The position numbers were made by a program, and so were the translations under genes. From assembly GCA_947481355.1 (NCBI GenBank), contig CANKGM010000044.1:1-11591 (forward strand): a stretch of DNA of 11,591 nt. Reading direction: 5' to 3'. How positions within the stretch are numbered: position 1 is the stretch's first letter; the number at the start of each line of letters is the position of its first letter. The notes under the pieces were generated by a model. That model had not been told where the DNA came from and did no database searches. It saw only the letters and a list, made by a program, of their open reading frames with translations. The DNA comes from Chitinophagaceae bacterium. Its GTDB lineage: Bacteria; Bacteroidota; Bacteroidia; Chitinophagales; Chitinophagaceae. Positions 1-6,006 of the stretch are shown here, in pieces.

Positions 1-978
1 CAAATTGCATTAGTCGCACATACTATTGGTATTATCACTACCATTTATGCAAGCAGTTATAATGTATTGCTCATTTCAACTTTACTCATTGGATTGGGAA
101 ATGGCTGTACAGAAGCTGCCTGTAACCCTATGATTGCCGATGCATACAGTGGAAATGAATTTCACAGCAAATTGAATCGCTTCCACATGTGGTTCCCTGG
201 TGGCATCGTCTTAGGGTCATTAATTTCCAAATTCATGACAGATTCAAGTATGGCTTGGCAAGCACAAATTTGGGTTATTATGATCCCAACAATAATCTAT
301 GCAATCCTTTTTTACGGACAAACCTTCCCTAAACCAAGGGTTGCAGGAGATAACACCCTAGCAAACTTCAAGGCCATGTTGAATCCACTCTATCTGTTCA
401 TGGCTGCTTGTATGGCCTTAACAGCTATTTCAGAGTTTGGTCCTCAACAATGGGTAGGACCAATTCTTGCCAAAGCAGGTGCAAGTCCTATGTTGATCTT
501 AGCATTGGTAACTGGCTTAATGGCGGTAGGAAGATTTTTTGCAGGTCCATTGGTTAAGAAACTTAACACAGTTGGTGTCTTATTGGGATCAGCCATTTTC
601 GGGGTTATTGGAATTTACATGCTTAGCACTATGGGCGGATCTATGTTATATGTAGCAGCAGTATTCTATGCCTTAGGTATATGCTATTTCTGGCCAAATA
701 TGCTCGGCTTTGTTGGGGAAAATTTACCACAGACAGGCGCACTTGGACTATCCATCTTAGGAGGTATTGGAATGTTTTCTTCCTCAATGTTCCAACCAAT
801 CATAGGTGGATGGATAAAGGATAATAAAGTGGTTGCAGAAGCCAGTGGTTTAGTAGGTGATGCAGCAGACTTAGCAGCAGGACAATCAACCTTATCAAAC
901 ATGCTACTTTTCCCTGCAATTTTAATTGTGGCATTTGTAGGATTATACTTCTATTCAAAAAAATTGAAAAAAGCATAA
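1..978 (+). CDS. MFS sugar transporter, FHS-like (5' end cut by window)
   Basis: Inner-membrane permease of the major facilitator superfamily; the reading frame is open from base 1, so the true start lies upstream. The visible 325 codons contain a chain of hydrophobic helices typical of MFS. Visible residues 31-43 (GLGNG...NP) and 58-68 (LNRFHMWFPGG) resemble the conserved G-x-G...E...NP and LN...F...G patterns of the FHS (fucose/galactose/glucose:H+ symporter) group, of which FucP is the best known member. The C-terminus ends in a short lysine-rich tail (YSKKLKKA), as expected for a cytoplasmic end. A strong terminator follows 21 bases after the stop, so this is the last gene of its transcript. 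The substrate cannot be read from sequence; a neutral hexose or deoxyhexose is an inference. MFS is near certain, the FHS assignment likely. Confidence 0.88.
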   Translation, partial: QIALVAHTIGIITTIYASSYNVLLISTLLIGLGNGCTEAACNPMIADAYSGNEFHSKLNRFHMWFPGGIVLGSLISKFMTDSSMAWQAQIWVIMIPTIIYAILFYGQTFPKPRVAGDNTLANFKAMLNPLYLFMAACMALTAISEFGPQQWVGPILAKAGASPMLILALVTGLMAVGRFFAGPLVKKLNTVGVLLGSAIFGVIGIYMLSTMGGSMLYVAAVFYALGICYFWPNMLGFVGENLPQTGALGLSILGGIGMFSSSMFQPIIGGWIKDNKVVAEASGLVGDAADLAAGQSTLSNMLLFPAILIVAFVGLYFYSKKLKKA

Positions 979-999
979 TTCAATTTAATATGATTTAGC

Positions 1000-1027
1000 A
1001 AAGGGGGCAATTGCCCCCTTTTTTATT
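1000..1027 (+). terminator. Intrinsic terminator of the MFS gene
   Basis: A perfect palindrome at 1000-1021 forms a 9-bp stem (AAAGGGGGC with GCCCCCTTT) around the loop AATT, followed by a T-rich tract (TTTTATTTT). It lies 21 bases after the transporter stop. The T tract is much better on the plus strand, so it mainly serves the transporter. It might also stop leftward transcripts weakly. Confidence 0.92.
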
Positions 1028-1147
1028 TTCTTATCTGATGCACGTATATCAAAACATTAAACATCAAAAAATACTTTTTAGAGTAACAACGTATTTATAC
1101 ATGTTTATTATTCAACATAAAAAATAACTTTATTAAATCTTCAACTT

Positions 1148-1204
1148 ATGAAGTCCTATTCAGTCGTTGCATCTGGTAAACCAGAACCTTTGAAAATCAC
1201 CTGA
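1148..1204 (+). CDS. 18-codon ORF fused to a terminator; peptide, sRNA or gene remnant
   Basis: An ATG at 1148 opens MKSYSVVASGKPEPLKIT and stops at TGA 1202-1204, whose last base is the first base of a strong terminator stem. A −7-like TAACTTTA lies at 1125-1132, 15 bases upstream of the ATG, but has no clear TTG partner. Inside the ORF, 1172-1185 can fold into a 5-bp hairpin with a TAAA loop. The peptide resembles the first residues of zinc/quinone oxidoreductase-type dehydrogenases (MKAxxVxxxGxPExLxxx), so it may be the head of a deleted gene joined to its old terminator. Alternatives are a small structured RNA or an expressed micropeptide. Coding status is uncertain. The rest of 1030-1230 shows no other gene on either strand. 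Confidence 0.3.
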   Translation: MKSYSVVASGKPEPLKIT

Positions 1205-1235
1205 AGTCGGGAGTCATAATAACTTCCGACTTTTT
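1204..1235 (+). terminator. Plus-strand intrinsic terminator after the 18-codon ORF
   Basis: Stem 1204-1214 pairs with 1222-1232 over 11 bp, around the 7-base loop CATAATA, and is followed by TTTTT (1231-1235). The pair at 1211/1225 is G·U in a plus-strand RNA but would be a C·A mismatch in a minus-strand RNA. The opposite strand also has no T run after the hairpin. Both points show that it evolved to end rightward transcription, although the only annotated gene beside it, the response regulator, reads leftward and ends at 1234. It therefore marks a rightward transcript starting between about 1030 and 1148. Confidence 0.75.
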
Positions 1236-1938
1236 AGTTCCTACTCAGCCCCCCCCCCAAATTTGAGTTACCATTGTTGTCTCGCTTTACCAAATTATTA
1301 GTATAGGCATAAGCAACCAATCCAGCTACACTTTTAACATTCATTTTTTTCATAATGCGTTCACGATGGCCTTCAATTGTTCGTTTACTAATATCCAATT
1401 GTTCTCCAATTTCCCTATTCGTAAAATCTTCACAAACTAGTTGTATGACTTCCCTTTCTATTTCACTGAACTTGAGTTCAGGATTATGAAATGGATTTAA
1501 CGATGTTTTTTCAAGCAACTGAAACATTCTCCTACTCGTGGACTCAGGAAAATACATACGTCGATCTATAACCACACTTTCAATTGCCTTATATATTTCT
1601 TGCCTAGAAATATTTTTTTCTAAATAACCCATAGCACCAGCCTGAAGTATTTTTATAATTATAAATTCTTCCACATGCATGGATAACGCAATAACTTCAG
1701 TTACTAAGCCTAAATTCTTTATAGCCTCAGTTGCTTCAATACCATTTACTATGGGCATACCAATATCGATAATGGCTAAATCAGGTTTTAATCTTTTTAC
1801 CTTTTCGATTAACTCTTCTCCATTTTTGGCTTCACCAACTACCTGATATCGACTTTCAAGTTCTAGAGCAGCCACTAATCCATCACGAAAAAATGTGTGG
1901 TCATCTGCAACAACTATGGTGATTTTTTCTCTATTCAT
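1234..1938 (-). CDS. NarL/FixJ (LuxR-type) response regulator
   Basis: Cytoplasmic two-component response regulator of 234 aa. The receiver domain (about 6-125) has the acidic pair D12/D13, phosphoacceptor D58 in IIDIGMP, S86 in ALSMH and the conserved lysine K108 in YLEKN. The C-terminal LuxR/GerE helix-turn-helix spans about 157-213 and includes the typical stretch TNREIGEQLDISKRTIEGHR. The family is phosphorylated by a partner kinase and then binds promoter DNA as a dimer. The partner is the preceding kinase gene, whose 3' end overlaps this start by 8 bases (ATGAATAG), indicating translational coupling. The oddity is the C-terminal tail: after the HTH comes an Asn/Gly-rich stretch ending NLGGGLSRN, where GGG is encoded within a run of ten G (1249-1258 as C on the plus strand). 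Single-base slippage there would only change the last few residues. Confidence 0.95.
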   Translation of the reverse strand: MNREKITIVVADDHTFFRDGLVAALELESRYQVVGEAKNGEELIEKVKRLKPDLAIIDIGMPIVNGIEATEAIKNLGLVTEVIALSMHVEEFIIIKILQAGAMGYLEKNISRQEIYKAIESVVIDRRMYFPESTSRRMFQLLEKTSLNPFHNPELKFSEIEREVIQLVCEDFTNREIGEQLDISKRTIEGHRERIMKKMNVKSVAGLVAYAYTNNLVKRDNNGNSNLGGGLSRN

Positions 1939-2713
1939 TTTTCAGTATGGGAATTTTAATGTTATATCGAGTTCCCTTATCTAGATCGGGTGACTGATAA
2001 ATTGTTCCATTCATAATTTCAACCCTACTGATAATACCCAATAATCCTAGACCGAATCTATTCAAATTTTTAATCTTCTCCATATCAAAACCAATACCAT
2101 CATCTGCTGTTTTTATGTTCAACTCATCACCCTCTTGAAAAATTTGAATTCGTAAAGTTTCAGCGTTGGCATGTTTTATGGTGTTCAAAATTATCTCTTG
2201 AAGAATACGATAGAGATGATTATTTTGATCGATGGATAAACTCAGCTTGTTTCTAACTTGTAAATTGATTTTTAATTGATTATGTATATTTGTTTTATAT
2301 ATATATTGCCTCAAGTCATCTTCAAATGAACTTCCTAATGGATTGATTGGTGCAAGTGATTTTGATATCGATCTTATCTGCCCGATGCACTGGTCTAACA
2401 CTAACTTACATTCCTCGAGATGAGGATTATTTTCAGCACGTATTGAATCCAGTCTGATTTTTATACCAGATAAGTATGGGCCAATCTCATTATGTAACTG
2501 GGTAGAAATCCTATTTCGCTCCTTCTCTGATGCCGTAAATTCTGCAATTAATTTATCCTTCTCTAATGCTCTATACTTTTTTTCTTTTTTAATAATGCTG
2601 ACTATAAAAACAATAATCAACATTAAAATAAATATCGAAAATAAAATATAGAAGAATAATATCTCTTGTTTAATAGTGTGTATGCCATTACCCAAAAAAA
2701 GTATAAATATCAT
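1931..2713 (-). CDS. Sensor histidine kinase, HisKA_3/NarX-like, no sensor domain
   Basis: Membrane-bound histidine kinase of 260 aa, expected to autophosphorylate and pass phosphate to the overlapping response regulator gene product. One hydrophobic helix spans about 17-41, followed by a basic stop-transfer segment (KKEKKYR). The dimerisation domain carries phosphoacceptor H74 in STQLHNEIGP, the HisKA_3 form often written as ELHDxxGQ. The ATPase domain shows the N box around N177 (EIILNTIKHANA), the G1 box DDGIGFD at 204-210 and the G2 box GLGLLGI at 221-227. The protein is short for a sensor kinase: there is no PAS, TPR, 7TMR or periplasmic domain, so it cannot obviously perceive a signal alone. 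The gene just upstream encodes a seven-helix membrane protein, which is a plausible missing input module. The 5' half is very AT-rich (bases 2581-2640 contain 10 G/C in 60). Confidence 0.93.
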   Translation of the reverse strand: MIFILFLGNGIHTIKQEILFFYILFSIFILMLIIVFIVSIIKKEKKYRALEKDKLIAEFTASEKERNRISTQLHNEIGPYLSGIKIRLDSIRAENNPHLEECKLVLDQCIGQIRSISKSLAPINPLGSSFEDDLRQYIYKTNIHNQLKINLQVRNKLSLSIDQNNHLYRILQEIILNTIKHANAETLRIQIFQEGDELNIKTADDGIGFDMEKIKNLNRFGLGLLGIISRVEIMNGTIYQSPDLDKGTRYNIKIPILKNE

Positions 2714-2745
2714 AATAGACTGAATAAATAATGATTATCAATGAA

Positions 2746-3396
2746 TCATAAATAGACTTGTTTCGGTGGTTTCAATATAAATGAAAGGGAATAACAAATG
2801 AAAGCTAAGGCATTTAAAACATGAGAAACATTAAACAATTTTATAAAAAATTCTTGATTTGAGGGACTATAATAAAGAGCTAATGTTATATATAAAATAG
2901 TAGAAAAAGAATTAATAACGATTAGTGGTATAACAAGCATGAACAAGCTTCGCCTTTCCATAACACTATATTTTTTTGAATAAATAACGAAGAAAGCGTT
3001 TAATCCAAGAATAACACTGATAATATCCAATAAAGGGGCTGAATATGTTACTCTAATTTTCTCAAGCCCATAGATTGAAAGTTCAATGCATGCCAACATA
3101 ATAATAATGATAGTTAACATAATTGTTTTCTTGTTTACATTTTTCATCATCGCCCAAGACATCAAACTGAAATAACTAAATGGTACAATCGAACCCGTAA
3201 ATAAATAATTTTCAAGATTGACATACTCTATATTTCTAGGTAAAATAGGCGATGAAACTTCCCAGAAAAAAGCTAACCCCAAATGATATAAAAAACACCT
3301 GTAGATACTATCAAGCTTCTTATACTTGATAATTCCAACGATTACTGGCAATACTACTATATTGCTTAGTACATAAATATAAAGGGGCACTCGCAT
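2746..3396 (-). CDS. Seven-helix integral membrane protein, putative receptor of the adjacent kinase
   Basis: A 216-aa protein that I cannot place in a named family. Seven hydrophobic segments can be read at about 5-23, 31-48, 64-84, 91-110, 119-140, 150-175 and 184-207, with short loops and a small basic C-terminal tail. Loops containing KK/RR (about 84-90, 141-149 and the tail) suggest that the C-terminus is cytoplasmic, which with seven helices puts the N-terminus outside. No transporter, enzyme or rhodopsin motif was recognised; helix 7 lacks a retinal-type lysine context. It lies 32 bases before the sensor-less kinase and 7 bases after the 112-aa CPPxC gene, so it is almost certainly co-transcribed. 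A role as separate sensory or anchoring partner of the kinase is inferred from context only. Confidence 0.8.
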   Translation of the reverse strand: MRVPLYIYVLSNIVVLPVIVGIIKYKKLDSIYRCFLYHLGLAFFWEVSSPILPRNIEYVNLENYLFTGSIVPFSYFSLMSWAMMKNVNKKTIMLTIIIIMLACIELSIYGLEKIRVTYSAPLLDIISVILGLNAFFVIYSKKYSVMERRSLFMLVIPLIVINSFSTILYITLALYYSPSNQEFFIKLFNVSHVLNALAFICYSLSFILKPPKQVYL

Positions 3397-3403
3397 AAAT
3401 CAA

Positions 3404-3742
3404 CTATAAAAATGGTGAGTTGATCGTACATACAGGAGGACATAATCTACCATATTCAACAATAATGCCCTCCCCATATGGCTGATTTCCAACCATATCA
3501 TAATCTTGATCATTTACTCCTACAAATACAAGGCAAATTTTTTTGTCTTCTTTCATCCCAAAATATGCTCGAAAATGGGTACATCCTGGCTGATTCAGGA
3601 TGGCCTGAATTGCTGAAGCATCAAAGGTTTCTGCAATATGCATTGAATCGTTAAATTCAGTAGAAACCAATGCTTCCTTATTTTCTTTATACCTCCTTGT
3701 GAACTCTATAGCAGAAGGTAGATCAATATAATTTTCGCTCAT
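3404..3742 (-). CDS. Small conserved-looking protein with C-terminal CPPxC motif
   Basis: First gene of the minus-strand signalling operon, 112 aa, with no signal peptide and no membrane segment, so probably cytoplasmic. The N-terminal half looks helical (SAIEFTRRYKENKEAL). The middle alternates short strands: 54-62 with cysteine C54 in QPGCTHFRAYFGM, and 68-76 in KKICLVFVGVND. The end carries CPPVC (101-105) followed by TINSPFL. The paired cysteines, with C54 and C70, could bind metal or form a redox pair; this is inference. I recall short Bacteroidota hypothetical proteins with similar CPPxC tails but cannot verify that here. The stop lies only 7 bases before the start of the seven-helix protein. 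No enzymatic function can be assigned. Confidence 0.82.
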   Translation of the reverse strand: MSENYIDLPSAIEFTRRYKENKEALVSTEFNDSMHIAETFDASAIQAILNQPGCTHFRAYFGMKEDKKICLVFVGVNDQDYDMVGNQPYGEGIIVEYGRLCPPVCTINSPFL

Positions 3743-3791
3743 TACTCATGGATTTACGACGAATGTATATGGATTCCACGTATTCCTATTA

Positions 3792-3803
3792 AGTATTAAT
3801 ACT
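3792..3803. promoter_or_regulatory. 12-bp perfect palindrome in the divergent promoter region
   Basis: AGTATTAATACT is a perfect inverted repeat lying 50 bases upstream of the minus-strand operon and 77 bases upstream of the plus-strand 87-aa gene. Read leftward, a TTG followed by exactly 19 bases and then TA (TATTAATAC) places a possible −33/−7 pair on it, with the −7 element inside the palindrome. The −7 lacks the usual TTTG part, so the promoter is weak evidence. A dimeric regulator, perhaps the operon's own NarL-type protein, could bind here. AT-rich DNA produces such palindromes by chance. Confidence 0.3.
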
Positions 3804-3879
3804 GAACTTGAAAAAATAGACAATATGATCATGGTAAAAACTTGTTAATAACAATACTTTCACAGCAAACACCAACAAA

Positions 3880-4143
3880 ATGAAAACCTACCGATTTGAT
3901 TTGAATACCATTGAAGAGATGAACTCTTATGGAATGATAGATGCTGTAAGCGAAATATTTGACTTTATGTCGAATCAAATGAAAAAGGGCAATACAGTAA
4001 TACTAGAAAGAAGGAATAAGCAAATGAATCCGTATACTGTTGAAATATTTCATGACAATAGTGATTTACAAGAGTTCTACGATGAATTTCAAGAAAACAA
4101 GCATGTATCGTTTAAGACATTGTTTGAAGTTGCCCACGGATAG
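3880..4143 (+). CDS. Hypothetical protein, 87 aa
   Basis: A free-standing small plus-strand gene diverging from the two-component operon. The product is soluble-looking and acidic, rich in Asn, Glu and aromatic residues, with two likely helices (about 11-36 and 61-73) around a short strand region (38-57). No signal peptide, membrane helix, cysteine or known motif was recognised. The start at 3880 is preceded by an A-rich leader (AACACCAACAAA), usual in Bacteroidota, with no Shine-Dalgarno sequence. It is separated by 107 bases from the next gene and has no clear terminator. That it is a real gene rests on its length, its position and the absence of an overlapping alternative. The function is unknown. 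Confidence 0.6.
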   Translation: MKTYRFDLNTIEEMNSYGMIDAVSEIFDFMSNQMKKGNTVILERRNKQMNPYTVEIFHDNSDLQEFYDEFQENKHVSFKTLFEVAHG

Positions 4144-4250
4144 AACGAAATTACACAGCAGAAAATACATCTAGGAAAGGTACTCAGGTATTTAGAAATT
4201 TTCAACTTGCTACCCTGCTGATTATTGCAATTATTTATTAACTTTCCTAC

Positions 4251-5144
4251 ATGACAAATCCTTCGCGCAGAAGCGCTATCAAAAACATCATGTTGGGCTC
4301 AGTTGCAGCAGGTGGAATTACCACCAGCGGCATGGCTTCTATTTTACCTCAACAACAAGATCAAAAAAATAATACTCCATTGAAAGGAAATATAAACCAT
4401 GCTGTGTGTAGGTGGTGTTACTCAGATATACCATTAGATCAATTATGTAAAAGTGCAAAAGAAATAGGCATTAAAGGAATTGATCTTGTAGGCCCTAAAG
4501 AATGGGATACCCTTAAAAAATATGACCTCTATTCGTCCATGTGCAATGGAGCTGAACTGAATCTAGTTGATGGGTTCAACGATCCTGCTTTTCATCAGAA
4601 ACTAATAAAAAACTACACGGAAATGATTCCGTTAGTAGCTAAAGCAGGTTTTAAAAACCTTATCTGTTTTTCGGGAAGTCGTCGAGGCAAAGACGATGAA
4701 ACAGGATTGAAAAATTGCACTGAGGGATTAAAAAAACTAGTTGGACTTGCCGAAAAAAATAATGTCACGCTAGTTATGGAGTTACTTAATTCTAAAATTG
4801 ATCATGAAGACTACCAGTGTGATAAATCAAACTGGGGCGTTGAGCTATGTAAAAGGATTGGATCAGAAAACTTCAAATTGCTCTACGATATTTACCATAT
4901 GCAAATTGATGAAGGGGATGTAATCAGAACCATCAATCAACATCATCAATATTTTGCTCACTATCATACTGGTGGGGTTCCAGGAAGAAATGAAATCAAT
5001 GAAACACAGGAACTTTATTACCCTGCTATTATGAAAGCCATCGTAAAGACTGGATTTAAAGGATTTGTTGCACAAGAATTCATCCCAACATGGCCTGATG
5101 CAATCGCTGCACTCAAACAAGGCGTTGAAATTTGTGACGTTTAA
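4251..5144 (+). CDS. Tat-exported hydroxypyruvate isomerase-like TIM barrel (sugar isomerase/epimerase)
   Basis: A 297-aa member of the AP-endonuclease-2-like TIM-barrel superfamily, closest in look to the hydroxypyruvate isomerase (Hyi) branch. The N-terminus has a twin-arginine signal: SRRSAIK at 5-11, a hydrophobic stretch (about 13-28) and a likely cleavage region near SGMAS, so the folded, metal-loaded protein should act in the periplasm. The barrel (about 48-295) carries the expected metal and acid/base residues E177 (VMELLNS), D213 with H216 (LLYDIYHMQ), H239 (YHTGG), R246 and E276 (AQEFIP), all in family order. The substrate is unknown: hydroxypyruvate, a keto sugar or a modified sugar are possible, and a phosphorylated substrate is unlikely outside the cytoplasm. 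The next gene follows after 79 bases that contain a promoter-like element. Confidence 0.87.
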   Translation: MTNPSRRSAIKNIMLGSVAAGGITTSGMASILPQQQDQKNNTPLKGNINHAVCRWCYSDIPLDQLCKSAKEIGIKGIDLVGPKEWDTLKKYDLYSSMCNGAELNLVDGFNDPAFHQKLIKNYTEMIPLVAKAGFKNLICFSGSRRGKDDETGLKNCTEGLKKLVGLAEKNNVTLVMELLNSKIDHEDYQCDKSNWGVELCKRIGSENFKLLYDIYHMQIDEGDVIRTINQHHQYFAHYHTGGVPGRNEINETQELYYPAIMKAIVKTGFKGFVAQEFIPTWPDAIAALKQGVEICDV

Positions 5145-5196
5145 CCAAATCAAGCCGGTTAAGAATCTCCTCAAGCATTTCTATCACTGAGTCATA

Positions 5197-5219
5197 TTGG
5201 CTCTGTTTTAGTACCTTTG
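5197..5219 (+). promoter_or_regulatory. Bacteroidota-type −7 element (TAnnTTTG) abutting the IMPase start
   Basis: TACCTTTG at 5212-5219 matches the Bacteroidota −7 consensus TAnnTTTG exactly and ends only 4 bases before the ATG at 5224. A TTG is present at 5197-5199, but the spacer is 12 bases instead of the usual 19-21, so the −33 half is poor. If active, transcription would begin at or beside the start codon, giving an almost leaderless mRNA for the phosphatase and thiL. Confidence 0.45.
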
Positions 5220-5223
5220 CGGC

Positions 5224-6000
5224 ATGCTAAAAAGCACACTCATAAAAGCCGCTGAAGCAGCTGGGAAGTTGATTCAAGAAAGAATTAACGGAAAGTTTTC
5301 TATTGAATTTAAAGATGGCCCAAATAACCTCGTCACTGAGGTAGATAAGGCTTCTGAAGCCCTAATCATGGATATCATCAGAAAAGATTTCCCTGATCAT
5401 TATATCCTAAGTGAAGAAATTGGGGAAGTTAAAATGGATTCCTCATACAAATGGATTATCGATCCAATAGATGGAACTATAAATTTCGCAAATGGTATTC
5501 CCCTCTGTTGTGTAAGCATTGGTATTGAAAAAGATGGTGTGATGATCATGGGTGCAGTAAATAACCCCATGTTAAATGAATTTTTCTTGAGTGAAAAAAG
5601 TCAAGGAGCTTTTTTAAACGGACATCGAATTCAAGTTAGTGAACAAAAACAAGTAAAGCATTCCTGCTTAGTTACTGGATTCCCATATACATACCTCGAT
5701 GTTCCAAATGGACCACTCGACGTGTTTAGCCGCTTAATTAGAGAAGGTGTACCCGTGCGCAGACTAGGCTCTGCTGCAATTGACCTATGTTGGGTAGCCG
5801 CTGGACGATTTGATGGATTCTATGAACACAAACTCAATGCCTGGGATAGTGCAGCAGGATTTTTAATGGTTCAAGAAGCAGGAGGAACCGTTACAGATTT
5901 TAAAGGCCATGAATACTCCCCTTATCAACCTCATATTGTTGCAACAAACGGAAAGATCCACGATGAATTACTTCGTTGGATTTCAAACACACATCAATAA
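5224..6000 (+). CDS. Inositol monophosphatase family protein (SuhB-like)
   Basis: Cytoplasmic Mg2+-dependent, lithium-sensitive-type sugar phosphatase of 258 aa, the usual size. Metal-binding and catalytic residues are all visible: D41 in TEVDKASE, E64 in LSEEIG, the DPIDGT motif at 80-85 and the C-terminal WDSAAG motif with D208. The family removes phosphate from myo-inositol-1-phosphate; bacterial members also act on other sugar or nucleotide phosphates (the CysQ/FBPase-like range), so the exact substrate is not settled. The ATG at 5224 is chosen because LKSTLIKAAEAAGKLI is a typical family N-terminus and because a promoter-like TACCTTTG ends just before it. The stop is 6 bases ahead of thiL, so the two genes are co-transcribed. 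No residue is missing. Confidence 0.93.
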   Translation: MLKSTLIKAAEAAGKLIQERINGKFSIEFKDGPNNLVTEVDKASEALIMDIIRKDFPDHYILSEEIGEVKMDSSYKWIIDPIDGTINFANGIPLCCVSIGIEKDGVMIMGAVNNPMLNEFFLSEKSQGAFLNGHRIQVSEQKQVKHSCLVTGFPYTYLDVPNGPLDVFSRLIREGVPVRRLGSAAIDLCWVAAGRFDGFYEHKLNAWDSAAGFLMVQEAGGTVTDFKGHEYSPYQPHIVATNGKIHDELLRWISNTHQ

Positions 6001-6006
6001 AATACC

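Noticed and set aside
1140..1235. tRNA-like folding around the hairpins at 1172-1232
   Set aside because: There is no acceptor stem, T-loop consensus or anticodon arm arrangement; the two hairpins are better read as an sRNA-like leader plus terminator.
1249..1258. On/off phase variation of the response regulator by the ten-G run
   Set aside because: All three frames stop within a few codons after the run and the receiver and DNA-binding domains lie before it, so slippage cannot switch the protein off.
4157..4220. CAGCAG and CTGCTG as an inverted repeat between the 87-aa gene and the isomerase gene
   Set aside because: Only 6 bp with a loop of about 50 bases and no T run; expected by chance.
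4201..4250. TTG at 4207 with an AT-rich TATTTATT as promoter of the isomerase gene
   Set aside because: The spacer is 22 bases and the −7 lacks TTTG; no better than chance in AT-rich DNA.
5142..5163. TTAACC/GGTTAA hairpin at the isomerase stop codon
   Set aside because: A short, AT-rich 6-bp stem with no following T tract; not a convincing terminator.
4863..5174. Minus-strand open frame of 103 codons over the isomerase 3' end
   Set aside because: It lies opposite a well-supported gene with family motifs, and its predicted protein shows no recognisable features.
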